Assembly (NCBI GenBank): GCA_024760905.1
Contig: CM045737.1
Span: 17,092,348 to 17,156,347, forward strand
Direction of reading: 5' to 3'
DNA: 64,000 bases
From: Plotosus lineatus
Taxonomy: Eukaryota; Chordata; Actinopteri; Siluriformes; Plotosidae
Shown in pieces: positions 1-9,728 of this stretch. Under the pieces are notes generated by a model. That model was not told the origin of the DNA. It searched no databases and saw only the letters and a list, made by a program, of their open reading frames with translations. How positions within the stretch are numbered: the stretch's first letter is position 1; each line of letters starts with the position of its first letter. The position numbers and the translations under genes are program-made.

Positions 1-246
1 CACATACGCACAGATTCAACAATGTATCCAGTTTTGGGTTGTTTTTTTGTTTTGTTTGTTTAGGGTTTTTTTTTTTTTTTTTAAATAATTGGCCTTATTT
101 TTGTGACATTTTCCGTAACTTTTCTACTGATTCTCCCTTAATTTCTTTTTTTATTATTATTATTCGAGGAATATTTATTTGTTATTGGAATAAAAAAAAC
201 ACGATGCACTGAAGCCACATTAACTGAAGCACGAAGTAGCGAGGGA

Positions 247-249
<3 letters not shown>
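1..249 (-). mobile_element. pogo/Tigger-like element, family T4, partial
   Basis: The right end (about 224-249) reads GAAGTAGCGAGGGATCC, the reverse complement of the terminal repeat seen in fuller copies at 56217 and 37671. The T-rich interior matches the copy at 19950-20402. The element is cut by the window edge on the left and by a microsatellite on the right. Confidence 0.6.

Positions 250-342
<93 letters not shown>
250..342. repeat. (GT)n(TA)n(CA)n compound microsatellite
   Basis: About 40 nt of GT, 35 nt of TA and 18 nt of CA in succession. GT and CA are reverse complements, so the tract can fold into a hairpin. The Cys-Val and Tyr-Ile reading frames across it are artefacts. Confidence 0.95.
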
Positions 343-524
343 AGTTAAGATGGGCTTTGCAATGGGAGGATCTGGATTCCTGTGGTCACCTGGATACTTT
401 AGTATTATTATTACTTTTTTTAAAATAATAAAAATAACTATTTGAATGGTACTTTATAACAATCTGAACTGTCCTTTATTCTGATATAAAGATAAAAGCT
501 CTTATACTCCAGTGTTTACATTTA
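343..524. other. No recognised feature
   Basis: AT-rich sequence without a gene or a repeat that I recognise. Confidence 0.5.
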
Positions 525-662
525 GGGAAATTATCAGATGCTCTTTTTCAGCGTCTGCTAAATTACAATTATAATTTTTATACAACTGAGCACTCAAAGG
601 TTAAGGGCCCTGCTCAAGGGCCCAAGAGTGACAGCATGGTAGGACTATGGCTTGAACCCCCA
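525..662. repeat. Fish SINE-like repeat (GGGTTAAGGGCC type)
   Basis: Carries the diagnostic run ACAACTGAGCACTCAAAGG, then TTAAGGGCCCTGCTCAAGGG and a 'cttgaaccc' box. The same order recurs at 27835-28020. This is a common teleost SINE-type repeat; I cannot assign a family name. Confidence 0.65.
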
Positions 663-993
663 ACTCCTTTCACGGGCTAAGATTAATATTCATATTACAA
701 ATACAAAATATTACATATTTCAAAACCTGACCGGAAACCTCATACTTCTGTATTGCCAATAAATCCAGTAAGTTAACGAAATGAGATTCTTATTTATTTT
801 CAAATGGAGCAGTTGCATGTTTGACTTCAGTTTAACTGGACGGTTGAGGCTAACTAATCTTGGCAATATGTATTTCATTCTACTTCCATTCTGACCATTC
901 GGCAGAGATGTAAGGACTCCGCAAATTTCTAGTGCTGTAATTTTTGTCTTTATTCCTTGATTAAATTCCTTGTTTGTTTTTAATATCTTTTAG

Positions 994-1013
994 AGTCTGA
1001 CCACTCGCACTGA
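994..1013 (+). CDS. Candidate terminal exon of an upstream gene
   Basis: A pyrimidine-rich acceptor (TTTTTAATATCTTTTAG) ends at 993. One frame reads Ser-Asp-His-Ser-His-stop, followed by about 100 nt of UTR-like sequence and an AATAAA. In tetrapods the neighbour upstream of PPP1R13B on the same strand is ATP5MJ (6.8 kDa mitochondrial proteolipid), whose protein ends in His-His, so a short His-ending last exon here would fit by synteny. That identity is inference. Another frame (ending Phe-Thr-Thr-stop) is also open, and no earlier exon is in the window. Confidence 0.35.
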
Positions 1014-1111
1014 CCCGTTCACCACGTGATGTGACTATCCCTGCTCCTGCTGTGTAAATCTCCCCCCAGAAGGCTTCTCTGATTCCAGGATGTTTCTCTA
1101 TTTGTGAAATT

Positions 1112-1117
1112 AATAAA
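1112..1117 (+). terminator. Poly(A) signal AATAAA
   Basis: AATAAA lies about 100 nt after the candidate stop codon at 1011-1013, with GT-rich sequence 30-60 nt downstream. This is a normal arrangement for a vertebrate 3' end. Confidence 0.45.
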
Positions 1118-1139
1118 CACTCTGTTTGGAATGCCTGTA

Positions 1140-2170
1140 TAATCCGTGTGGCCTCAGTTTAATCCACTGTTGTGTCATATTCTTGAGCACTGACATCTAC
1201 AAACTGTAAGTCTGTGTTTAAATATTAGGTGTTGAGGTTTGATTAACATCAAAAGCAGGGAGTTTGTCTTCCTGGAGTAATTTTATTCCTGCTAAGAAAA
1301 GATGCTTGCGAGTACACTGAGTACACTTGATTTTTCGTGATTTAAATGTTAACTGATGTAAGACAGGACGAGTTTATGGGGTTTTAGGTATGTCTTAACA
1401 TTTCAGATTCAATTAGCCATATAACCGCCTCACAAATACCAGGACTCTTTTAATGTTTTCACTTGAAGGAAATATCTTGTGGCGTCAACACTGACATGTC
1501 AGTTTCTCATCCATTGTAGCTGACCGAGTCTCACTTTTAAGGAGGGCTTTGGCTCTAAACACATTTTGATTTTGAGGGTAAGGTCACCAGTTTGAATAGT
1601 AACAATTGAATTGATTTCAGAGAAACTTGTTCAAAATGGGTGCACATCAGACGCATTAACAAATAGCAGATTTTCGATAACTAATACAAACATGATCTTC
1701 ATTATCTGGTAACGAAGACTCCCTTGTGCAGTCACCATCCACTTTAATAGGAGCACCGTAAAAACTGCAAAATAACAGAGTATGGATGAAAAGTGCACAT
1801 GTAGAAAACAATCCCAATCTTCTAGCTGTCAATCATCTTTATGCTTCAAAACATCTGGGCGGGATTTAAAGATATTTTAACCCGCCACTAGAGGGGAGCC
1901 GAGGTCCTCTTGTTCCTCTGTACACTGACGCGGGTATTTCATAGGGTCCAGTACATCTGTCGTTTCATTGTTCTGGATAATCAAAGTACTGTATGTAGTA
2001 TATGCACTGATTAATGTTTCAGCTGACATGTTATTTAATCTTAACTGATGTAATGAATGCCTTCTCATTTCTCAAACAGTCATGACAACGATATTTCCCA
2101 TGGTCATGGAAAGATGTAAAAGTCACATGATTGGCCCTGGTCAAGTCAGTAAACTTACTTGTGAGATTGT
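1140..2170. other. Intergenic sequence, nothing recognised
   Basis: No coding frame of convincing composition and no familiar repeat. Probably the spacer between the upstream gene and the ppp1r13b 5' region. Confidence 0.5.
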
Positions 2171-2171
2171 T

Positions 2172-2455
2172 AACATGTTATCACGTCTGCCTCGCAGCAA
2201 GGTCCTGGGTTCTAGTCTCAGGCTTGGTATTTCCGTGTGGAGTTTGCAGGTTTGTCCCCAAGCTTGCATGGGTTTCCTCCTACTGTCCAAAGACATGCAC
2301 ATTAGGCTCGGTGTGAGTGTTTGAGTGTGTGTTAGCCCTATGATGGTCTGGTGAGCTGTTCAGAGTGTATCCTGTTTTTTGCCCAGTATCAGCTGAAGTA
2401 GGCTCCAGCATCCTCAGAATGCTAGAAGGAGTAAGTGGGAAATGAGTAAGTCAGT
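2172..2455 (+). mobile_element. tRNA-headed SINE with L2-type tail
   Basis: Shows the typical fish order: 'gtctgcctcgcagcaaggtc' with a degenerate B box, then 'gtgtggagtttgca', 'ggtttcctcctactgtccaa', 'agacatgca', then an L2-like end ('gtatcctg...cagctgaagtaggctccagc'). Related copies lie at 4130-4620, 51571-51862 and 62335-62657. Confidence 0.75.
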
Positions 2456-3009
2456 GAGTGAGATGAATATTTAAAAAAAATGCTGAAATTTATAATAAAA
2501 ATGTATTAAAACGTGTAAGAATAGTGATGAATCATCAACTTCAATAAATATGGTCAGACTTTTTTTTTTTTTTGCTGAATTATCACTGATCATTTTAAGC
2601 CTGAATGAAGTTGAGTCTTACAAAAATGGACAATAGAATTCACAAGTGTGTTTTATAATGAAAGTAAAAGTATTTCTACACATAATGTGATGAGAACAGG
2701 ATTGGCATGAATAACTTTCCATCAACAACAAAAAAACTTATGATGATAATTAAAGTGAAAGGTCTCCAGATAATGTGCAACTCCAGAGTGATGGGTGTGT
2801 CTTTGGAGACTGTGTTTCGACCAGGTGTTTCTTCAGTTGCTCAGGTGGAGGCTCATCAATGTGACCTGGAAATAAAATGAAGTCAGCTGATAACCAAACT
2901 GTACTGAAGGACCAGGTTATCCCATCAACTGAGTTTTTATTCCTTCATGGCAATCACATAAAATACACTCAATCAGTAAAAGAAAAGGAAAAAAAAAGGT
3001 TCCAGAATT
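2456..3009. other. No recognised feature
   Basis: AT-rich sequence with a short T run near 2562. Nothing identified. Confidence 0.45.
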
Positions 3010-3190
3010 CATGTTCCTTCGTGTTCAGATGTTGATTGCCACCACAAAGTCTTGATCTTATTGAAAGTGTTTGGGATGCACTGCAGACTTTTTGAACTCT
3101 TCCATCAAAACAACATATCAGTGCCACAGCAACTGCACACTGTAATCAGTATTAGTGTGCAACATTTGGAAAGGCAATGTAGTATAAAGC
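3010..3190 (+). pseudogene. Tc1-like transposase remnant
   Basis: A short conceptual stretch around 3052-3110 reads like the Tc1 motif D-L-x-x-x-E-x-V/L-W-D-A-L. Stops interrupt it on both sides. A decayed DNA-transposon fragment. Confidence 0.45.
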
Positions 3191-3331
3191 GGTCAAAAAA
3201 CATTTTTTAAAAAGTTCTGAAGAACACAGTACAGCACAGGTACACACAGTGTCACCACAGCAGGGTTGATAGACCATTCTGTGTGGAGATTGCAAGCTTT
3301 GCCCTTTCCTGTGTTGGTTTCTCCCCAGTCT

Positions 3332-3983
3332 CCTCCTCTTCTTTCTTCTTCTTTTCCTTTCGGCTGTTCCCTTCAGGGGTCGCCACAGCAAATGATCTGC
3401 CTCCATCTCTCCCTATCCTCTGCATCTTCTACTCTTACTCCAACGACCTTCATGTCCGCCTTCACCACATCCATAAATCTTCTCTTTGGTCTTCCTCTGG
3501 GCCTTTTGCCTGGTAGTTCCAACCTCAGCATCCTACGATCAATATACTCACTATCCCTCCTCTGTACATGTCCAAACCATCTCAATCTAGCCTCTCTGAC
3601 TTTGTCTCCAAAACATCTAACATGTGCTGTCCCTCTGATGTACTCATTTCTGATCCTATCCATCCTCGTTACTCCCAAAGAGAACCTCAACATTTTCATC
3701 TCTGCTACCTCCAACTCTGCCTCCTGTCTTTTCCCCAGCGCCACTGTCTCTAAACCATACAACATCGCTGGCCTCATCACCGTCTTGTACACTTTTCCCT
3801 TCATTCTTGCCGATACTCTCCTATCACACATCACACCGGACACTTTTCTCCATCCATTCCAACCTGCCTGCATGCGCTTCTTCACCTCTTTTCCACACTC
3901 TCCATTGCTCTGGATTGTTGAGCCTAAGTACTTAAAATCCTCCACCTTCTTTATCTCTGCTCCCTGTAACCTCAAAGTTCCTC
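3332..3983 (-). mobile_element. RTE-like LINE copy A, 5'-truncated, with 14-bp TSD
   Basis: The minus strand encodes an uninterrupted 200-residue C-terminal part of a non-LTR reverse transcriptase protein (3373-3975), including EFKYLGSTIQSNGECGKEVK-like, RWFGHVQRR and GRPKRR motifs and ending CGDP-stop. The 3' UTR 'tgtggcgacccctgaaggga' and an AAG-rich tail follow. TTTCTCCCCAGTCT occurs at 3318-3331 and 3984-3997, a perfect target-site duplication, so the insertion boundaries are exact. The open frame over the whole fragment suggests a fairly recent insertion. Confidence 0.9.
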
Positions 3984-4129
3984 TTTCTCCCCAGTCTATG
4001 ATTAGATTAACTGGTCTATTTAAATTGCCCTCGTGTGACTGGCTGTTTCTCGCTATGGAAGCCGCCTGACAGCCTGCCAGCCTGCCAACCTGTCGAGTGT
4101 ATACCCTGCTTTTTTCCCAGTGTAGTAAT

Positions 4130-4620
4130 AGTCACAAGGAAGCTGGAGCCTTTTCCGAGCTGATATTAGATGTAAGGCGGGGTACACTTCGAACAGGTCC
4201 ACAGTCTACTGCAGGGCTGACACAGTTCCAAGCAACCATTCACACTCACGTTCACACTTTTGAAGGGTCGAGTCTCCTCATTCATATGTAATGCCTGTTC
4301 CAGCATTCAGTTGCCACTGAATCCCAGGTGCTCATGGTTGACTTGGTGCATTACACCTGTACTTGAGGTTGGTCTGCTTTTGCTTTCCTGTGGCATCGCT
4401 GGAACAGCACCTGGTGTTCACAGGTAATCTCCCATCCAAGTACCAGCCAGGTGTGACTACTTAGTTTCTGAGGTGTGACAGGATCAAGCATTCACATAGT
4501 GGTTTGGGGTTTAGCGTAGTCAGCTGATGTAACATACATGTTCTTGGACTGTGCAAGAAAACTGGCATACCCTGAGGAGACCAATGCAAGCACAAGAAAA
4601 AAAAAGGCAAACTCTAATTT
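4130..4620 (-). mobile_element. SINE with L2-type tail, split by a 5S-derived SINE
   Basis: 4130-4285 matches the antisense L2-type tail ('ggcggggtacacttcgaaca', 'gcagggctgacac', 'accattcacactcacgttca'). 4530-4620 continues into the antisense 'acatgttcttggactgtg' block. The 5S-derived element at 4287-4515 interrupts it, so this is the older insertion. Confidence 0.65.
4287..4515 (-). mobile_element. 5S rRNA-derived SINE (SINE3-like)
   Basis: On the minus strand 4515-4402 aligns with vertebrate 5S rRNA over nearly its full length: a GCT...ACCAC start, CTCAGAAACTAAGTAG, GTACTTGGATGGGAGA and ACCAGGTGCTGT at the 3' end. About 115 nt of non-5S sequence follows as a SINE body. ATGTAA flanks both sides as a possible short TSD. 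5S-headed SINEs (SINE3) are known from zebrafish. The internal pol III box is mutated, so it is not a working 5S gene. Confidence 0.7.
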
Positions 4621-4635
4621 GCGAAACACAATGTC

Positions 4636-5015
4636 CTCTGGGGAGAGCAGTGGTGGCCTGGTGGTAGAATGCTGGAATCTTGATCCCAAGATCGTGAGAT
4701 CTCACTATCTGTGGGTTGTCACTGCTGTCCCCACAATGCAGCTAACTGGGTTATCAAAGGGCAGCCATGTCTCTCACTGTCTATGGTGAGAGGGATGTAA
4801 AAGAGTAGGGTCCTTTTGTCAAGAGTAGGCTGCACAGTGTCGGCTTGTTTCTACCCTGTGAGGCCCGGGCAAACTTTCTGGAGTGCCCTTACCCAGAGTT
4901 GGCTGAGATAGGCAACTCTGCCCTTGCCCAGAGTTGGCTGAGCTAGGCACCAGCCTCCCTTTCGACCCTAATTAGAATTAAGCGGTTCAGAAAATGAACG
5001 AAAGAATGAATCAAT
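4636..5015 (+). mobile_element. SINE-II (tRNA head, shared core, L2-type tail)
   Basis: Head 'cagtggtggcctggtggta', core 'agctaactgggttatcaaag' and 'ccatgtctctcactgtctat', then an L2-type tail 'cagagttggctgag...cctccctttcgaccctaatt' ending in 'aatgaacgaaagaatgaatc'. The 'cccagagttggctgag' segment is duplicated inside the tail. Confidence 0.8.
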
Positions 5016-5044
5016 AAAGTATTCTGATTCCACACAAAAGGTTG

Positions 5045-5150
5045 GGGTCGGTGGCGTAAATATTAGGGTGTGGGGCTCTTGATTGAGATGTCATGAGTTT
5101 GAGTCCCTGTAATAGACCCTCACTGCAATAAGAGCACTGGATAAGGTTCA
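5045..5150 (+). repeat. tRNA-like SINE head fragment
   Basis: 'ggtcggtggcgtaaatatta' resembles an A box and 'atgagtttgagtccc' a B box at suitable spacing. Short and isolated, so a weak call. Confidence 0.4.
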
Positions 5151-5490
5151 GCTCAGTTAATTTTCTGTAACCATTTAATCCTAGTTAGGGTCGCGGGGAG
5201 GCTGACACCCATCCCAGCCGACTCCGGGTGAGGGCAGAGTACACCCTGGACGGCTCGCTAGGCCATCGCAGGGTGGAAACACGCTGACGGCTTTGCAGCT
5301 ACTCTTGTTAAAAGTCAGCAACGGTTGTTTTACATGAACCTCACACCATAGACAGTGAAAGACATAGCAGGCCTTTGATAACCCAGTTAGCTGCAGGGAG
5401 GGTGGGGGGGGTGGATGCGCAGTGACAACCTATGGTGAGTGGGGCTTGAACCCCTGACCTTAGGATCAGTGATCCAGCACTGCACTGGGC
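5151..5490 (-). mobile_element. SINE-II, minus strand
   Basis: Antisense L2-type tail ('taaccatttaatcctagtta', 'cccatcccagccgactccgg', 'gagtacaccctgg') followed by the antisense SINE core ('gtggaaacacgctgacggct', 'acaccatagacagtg', 'gataacccagttagctgc') and part of the tRNA head ('gcttgaacccctgacct'). Confidence 0.8.
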
Positions 5491-5892
5491 AAGATTTGAA
5501 CCACAAATGTGCCTTTGTGCCAGTAAAAAAAAAAAAAACAGATAACTTGTGATGGACTAACATCCCATCCAGAAGGTGTTGAACTCTTAGTTGTTTCAGA
5601 AAACAGGGACAAGCTCCGGCTCTGATAAGTCCACAGACTTGGCTCATCAGGCCGGAGTTTATCCCTGGTTTCCTGAGCATGAAGCGGCTAGAAGTTCAAC
5701 TCCTCCTAGATGGGATGCTGGTTAATAGATATATACCCAGTATTTTTACTGGTACCTATTTATACTGCTGGGCAGACAGAGGCACACTTATGGTGAAGAC
5801 CATCCCAGTGGTCTTAGGATGGTGGAGGTCTCACAGGGATTCAAACCCATGACCTCTTGATCATACTGTACCACCAGCCACACCCTTTTACA
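5491..5892 (-). repeat. Unassigned SINE-like repeat with tRNA-like end
   Basis: The minus strand from about 5885 reads 'gtgtggctggtggtacag' then 'atgggtttgaatccc', a tRNA-like A/B-box arrangement. The remainder down to 5491 is a body I do not recognise, with an A run at 5525-5538. Confidence 0.4.
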
Positions 5893-5989
5893 TGGACTTA
5901 CCTTACACAAATATGGCTCTTGAGGCTTGAGAGCAGAGTAAATAAATAATGATGCAATGTGGAGTTTATATATTGAACTGATTTCTTTC

Positions 5990-6118
5990 TTTTTTTTTTT
6001 TTTTTTTTTTGAAACAAACAGTCTATTATACACAACCAGAGCCATTTTGGGTTCTCTCAAACAGAGCATGTATACGCGCGCGTGCGTGTGTGCGTGCGTG
6101 CGCGTTCGCGTGTGTTGT
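5990..6118. repeat. Poly(T) and GCGT/GTGT simple repeats
   Basis: A T run of about 20 at 5990-6010 and an alternating G/C-T/G stretch rich in CpG at 6071-6118. Confidence 0.85.
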
Positions 6119-6289
6119 TACGCTGCTGCTCCACTACCTGGCATTCCTCACAGACTTGCTTTGACATCATTTACTACACTAATAAATCAGTGCTCTGTCA
6201 TTAACTCTGCGTCTCCAACACGCTTCCGCTGCAAACACATGATTTATAACCTCTGAAAAAATTTCGGGTCGTTGTCTTTTATCTTATAT

Positions 6290-6660
6290 ATTTATACTAT
6301 TGGCAGCGTGGTGGGTTTTTTGTATGTGTGTGTGTGTAAGTCTGCATGTTTGTTGCCAAAGCCCAGGCTAGTTGGCTGCTAGCGTGCTGCTGCTATCCGT
6401 CTGGAAAACCTTCCTCTGCTGCCAGGATCATCCCATAGCTCGCGTTCCAACCCGAACCCCACTGGTCTGGGTGTTTAAACGGATTATTCCAAGCTTGTTC
6501 GTATGACTTGTAAGTACAAACATGAAACTTTTGAAATTCCTGTCGACGTTTGTAGTTTATGTTTGTGAGTTTCCAGCTTTTCCAGATAGGACAGTTGCTA
6601 CATAGGTGGAGCTAACTCGGCTCCGCGCGCATGAATTTTCTTTAACCGTCAATATGGCCG
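6290..6660 (+). promoter_or_regulatory. Candidate ppp1r13b promoter / 5'UTR exon region
   Basis: The last few hundred bases before the first coding exon are richer in CpG than the flanks ('ctcgcgttccaacccg', 'ctccgcgcgcatg') and hold a YY1-like AATATGGCCG at 6651. There is no TATA box. A consensus donor (CTT|GTAAGTAC) ends at 6509 and could close an untranslated first exon spliced to the acceptor at 7006. This rests on position and composition only; CAGE or 5' RACE would be needed to place the start. Confidence 0.4.
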
Positions 6661-7036
6661 TGGTAGTCTTCTTAATGAGTTAGAACAAGGTAGGATATTA
6701 AAAATGATTTTGTTAAATATTTTTGTTTATTTCGGAAGTAGACTTCAGTCAGGATATGAAGGGGCCGAGTAGAAGCTAGCTGTGTTTGCTATCCCTTAGC
6801 AATCAGGCTGTGTTCGCTTATTTAAATGCCTGTTATGTGGTTGAGGTTGATTAGCTCGAGCTGTGGCTACTCAGTTAGCCGTTTCATTTGACTGAGCCTT
6901 CACGACATGACCATGCAACTTAGGTTTTTTTTTTTTTTTTTTTTTTTTTAATAATAATAGCGAAATACTGTAGTTAGTTATATTTTTTATTATTATTTAT
7001 TTTCAGGACAAGTCCTGTGGAGCTGTGCTGTGCTTC

Positions 7037-7063
7037 ATGGCCGCGTGTGTACCTGTACTCTAA
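7037..7063 (+). promoter_or_regulatory. Upstream ORF of 8 codons in the 5'UTR
   Basis: ATGGCC... codes Met-Ala-Ala-Cys-Val-Pro-Val-Leu then TAA, closing 110 nt before the main start. Its start has a favourable G at +4 (CATGG). Such uORFs commonly lower main-frame translation; there is no direct evidence here. Confidence 0.45.
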
Positions 7064-7173
7064 AAACAAGTGTCCCTTCCAGTCAGGAACGTTTATATTT
7101 ACTCATGAAATTTAAACCACAACGGTATTAGCACACAATCCGAGGCCTGATGTTTCTCTGACATCCGAAAAAA

Positions 7174-7182
7174 ATGATGCCT
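7174..7182 (+). CDS. ppp1r13b: ASPP1 coding exon 1: Met-Met-Pro
   Basis: ATG ATG CCT followed at once by donor GTAAGT, phase 0. Vertebrate ASPP1 and ASPP2 begin (or restart) with Met-Met-Pro-Met before Leu-Thr-Val, and the next exon begins exactly at that second Met. The join therefore gives M-M-P | M-I-L-T-V, matching the family, which identifies this 9-nt coding piece despite the 21 kb gap. Confidence 0.85.
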
Positions 7183-7483
7183 GTAAGTATGATTTTGGTA
7201 TCTCTCTAAATAAAGCTCTTCACTTGTGTTAATACCTGCCTGCTGTGAAGCACAACCCTAAATTACCTCAGGGTAGCATCACCAAACAAAAATAAACAAA
7301 TAAGCCTTGTACATTTTTAAGGTAAACATTTTATAAAAAGTTTTTATTCATTATTATTTGCACACATGAAACAATAATTTGATTATCTTTTATGATATAG
7401 TTTTTACATTTTCCTTTTACAGTTTCCTTTGGGTCACTTTATATAATCCACTGATTCTGATCTGTGTTCTGAGTGTAACGGTC

Positions 7484-7833
7484 TGTTGGCTGTCTGGGCA
7501 GTGTTGGTCTAGTGGGCAGTGGTGGTCTAGTGGGCAGTGGTGGTCGAGTGGTATAGGGCGCTGGATCGCTGATCCAAAGGTTGGGGGTTCGAGTCCCACT
7601 CTCCGCAAGGTTGTCACGGTGTCGTGTCCCCCCCCCCAGTGCAGCTAACTGGGTTATCAAAGGCGGGCCATGTCTCTCACTGTCTATGGTGTGAGGCATG
7701 TAAAAGTCAAGTTGTTTCCACTTCTTGTTGTTGGGTTGTGTCAGGAGGGGCATCTGACATAAAAACCTATACCAAATCAAGAATGAGAATCAGATGATTT
7801 CACTGGGGACCCCTGAGAAAAAGGGAAAAGCCT
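7484..7833 (+). mobile_element. SINE-I, full length, with 13-bp TSD
   Basis: tRNA-like head with B box 'gggttcgagtccc', C run, core 'agctaactgggttatcaaag' and 'catgtctctcactgtctatg', RTE-like tail 'ggaggggcatctgacataaa ... gacccctgagaaaaagggaa'. Flanked by GAGTGTAACGGTC (7471-7483) and GAGTGTAACAGTC (7834-7846). The 5' end holds three tandem copies of an 18-nt A-box unit (7498-7553). Confidence 0.9.
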
Positions 7834-7849
7834 GAGTGTAACAGTCCAT

Positions 7850-9364
7850 TGTCTTCTTCAGTATTTGAGGAGTTATACTTGGTGCTTGGGAGAGCTCAGA
7901 GTAATGAAATCTGGAATCTCCTGTGATGCTGGCTCGTTCAGTTGAAGGTGCGCCATGTATGTCCACAGTAGATCATTTAAGTCATCAATCATCTTCACTT
8001 GAAAAGGAGGTGAGAGTTTATTTGTGATTTGAAGTGGAGATGGACTCGCTCTGACCTCAAGATAAAAAAACACTACTCATCTTTCTCCACAATCACTAAT
8101 GGTAGTAATTAGTTTTATGGTGCTGACTTGAGTGGATTGTTTTCGCTTCATCTTAATGGATGGGTGAGTTCATCAGTCCCAAGTTAGCAATTCAAAAGAC
8201 CGATGCTGTCCAATGAAGGGTGAATGGTTTTTGTTGGAAGTCCACATCTCTATATGCACACATGTTAAATGTCATTTCAAACCGAGTTGCCTTTATTAAT
8301 TTATTTTTATTTAATTTCTAGATAAAGATGGTCGTTTAAAGTACTTGATAGTTTTACATTGTCATAAAAAAACTGACTTGCTCTTGACTCTGTGTTTTTT
8401 GAGTTGGTTTAATGCAAGCATTAGTCTGAGAAACTGCAGGATAAAAACAGGTTTAACCGAAGGAGTGTCACACTATTAAATGTAACGGCAGTAAAACAAA
8501 ATTACTCCAGAGTTGTTGGGGTAAAATAACATCAATTGTACTGTAATTCAGTTTTGGACTCATCCTTATCACTTGTTTAGGTAATCTGGATGAAGTAGGT
8601 TATTTACCCTCAGGACCTGCCTACTATGAGTCTGGTTAGATCTTATCTGGTGTTTACATTGTAGTGTTAAGGCATCACTCAAATCTGTGTCTTTTCTCCT
8701 GCCAGCACAGTCCAGAGGAACAAAGTGTGATGCAACAGCTGTACCTCTGGATCTTTGTTTTATTCTTAAAACCACCACTAATCGGGCTCTTGGAACTAAC
8801 TTGAAGCCGTACAATGATTTCGGCAGACAAGACAATGCGATTGAGGGGGAAAACAATTGTCTGTTGTCTGTATGATGACTACTTGTTTTTCTTAAACGTG
8901 CTACCATGAAGGATGTCTGTTACGTAGCTGAATAGGATGAGAAGTTTTCACAAATATACTGTCTTGGCACATTGTACATCTGGAATAAAACACACTCGGT
9001 GTGCTATTAAGTGAATAAATACCATTTTTGAATGCCCTACAACCACATTAAATACAATTCACAAATAAATCATAGATGCAAATTAAATTAGCATAAAATA
9101 GCGCAACAATATTTTTTAACACACAAAACTCCAACGCCCTTGTTCTGACAAGCTGATCGGATGCTGTGATCTTTCCATATAATTAAAAAAAGAAATGTAG
9201 CTTGTGACCGAGTAACCAGAAAGTACAAGATTCCTCTCGCTTGAAGCTCTCTGACTTTCCCGGTGGTAGAAAAAATATAATCAGATTATCTTCCCTAAAG
9301 TACTGACTCTGACTGAAAAATTTGTGACCCGTGTAATTTCTGTGTATTCAATTAGAGAATTTAT
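7850..9364. other. Intron 1 sequence, nothing recognised
   Basis: No conserved coding frame and no repeat that I can name. Short frames at 8569-8907 have no protein-like features. Confidence 0.5.
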
Positions 9365-9728
9365 CCCAGCCATTTGGTCTACATGAGCCAGTGTGCTTGT
9401 AGTGTGGGTCCCAAGCCTGCCTGAATGGGAATGGTTGCATGCAGAAGGCCATCCTGTGTCAAACCTGGACCAAGTCAAACATGTGGATTGATACAGAATG
9501 TTCAAACTGGCTCGGTCTCAGTCTGGATCGCTACTGGTACTGCTGCTCAGAAGGTTTCCGGTGGGACTTGAGCTACTGTTGGGTTAAGGAGTAGGAAAAC
9601 ACGTTCTGAGACTGAGATAAAATAAAGTCGACGTGGTGAAGAAGTAATCAGAAAGCCGTGCGAGATGGAGAAGGAGAATTCGCTGTGGCGACTGCCAACG
9701 AAAGCAGCCGAAAGAAGAGGATAAAGAT
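9365..9728 (+). mobile_element. Internally deleted RTE-like LINE derivative
   Basis: 9390-9610 follows the 5' region of LINE copy B read on its own strand ('gggtcccaagcctgcctgaa', 'caagtcaaacatgtgg', 'gctactgttgggttaagga'). The sequence then jumps to the LINE 3' end ('tcgctgtggcgactgccaac', 'agcagccgaaagaagagg'). All of the endonuclease and reverse transcriptase is missing. It looks like a non-autonomous derivative that kept both ends. Confidence 0.7.

Larger units (their letters stand above)
7007..7182 (+). other. ppp1r13b: ppp1r13b exon with 5'UTR and first three codons
   Basis: A good acceptor (TTATTATTTATTTTCAG) ends at 7006 and a perfect donor GTAAGT starts at 7183. The exon is mostly 5'UTR, contains one short upstream ORF, and ends with the start codons. 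The 5' boundary is a splice-site inference: the exon could instead begin at a transcription start. Confidence 0.65.

Noticed and set aside
138..445. Reading frames of repeated Cys-Val, Tyr-Ile and Thr-His
   Set aside because: They are translations of the dinucleotide microsatellite at 250-342; similar ones at 17036 and 44061.
3266..4069. Plus-strand frame of 267 codons
   Set aside because: It is the antisense of LINE copy A plus flanking sequence; the real coding sense is the minus strand.
4402..4514. Functional 5S rRNA gene
   Set aside because: Diverged internal control region and a SINE-like body attached.
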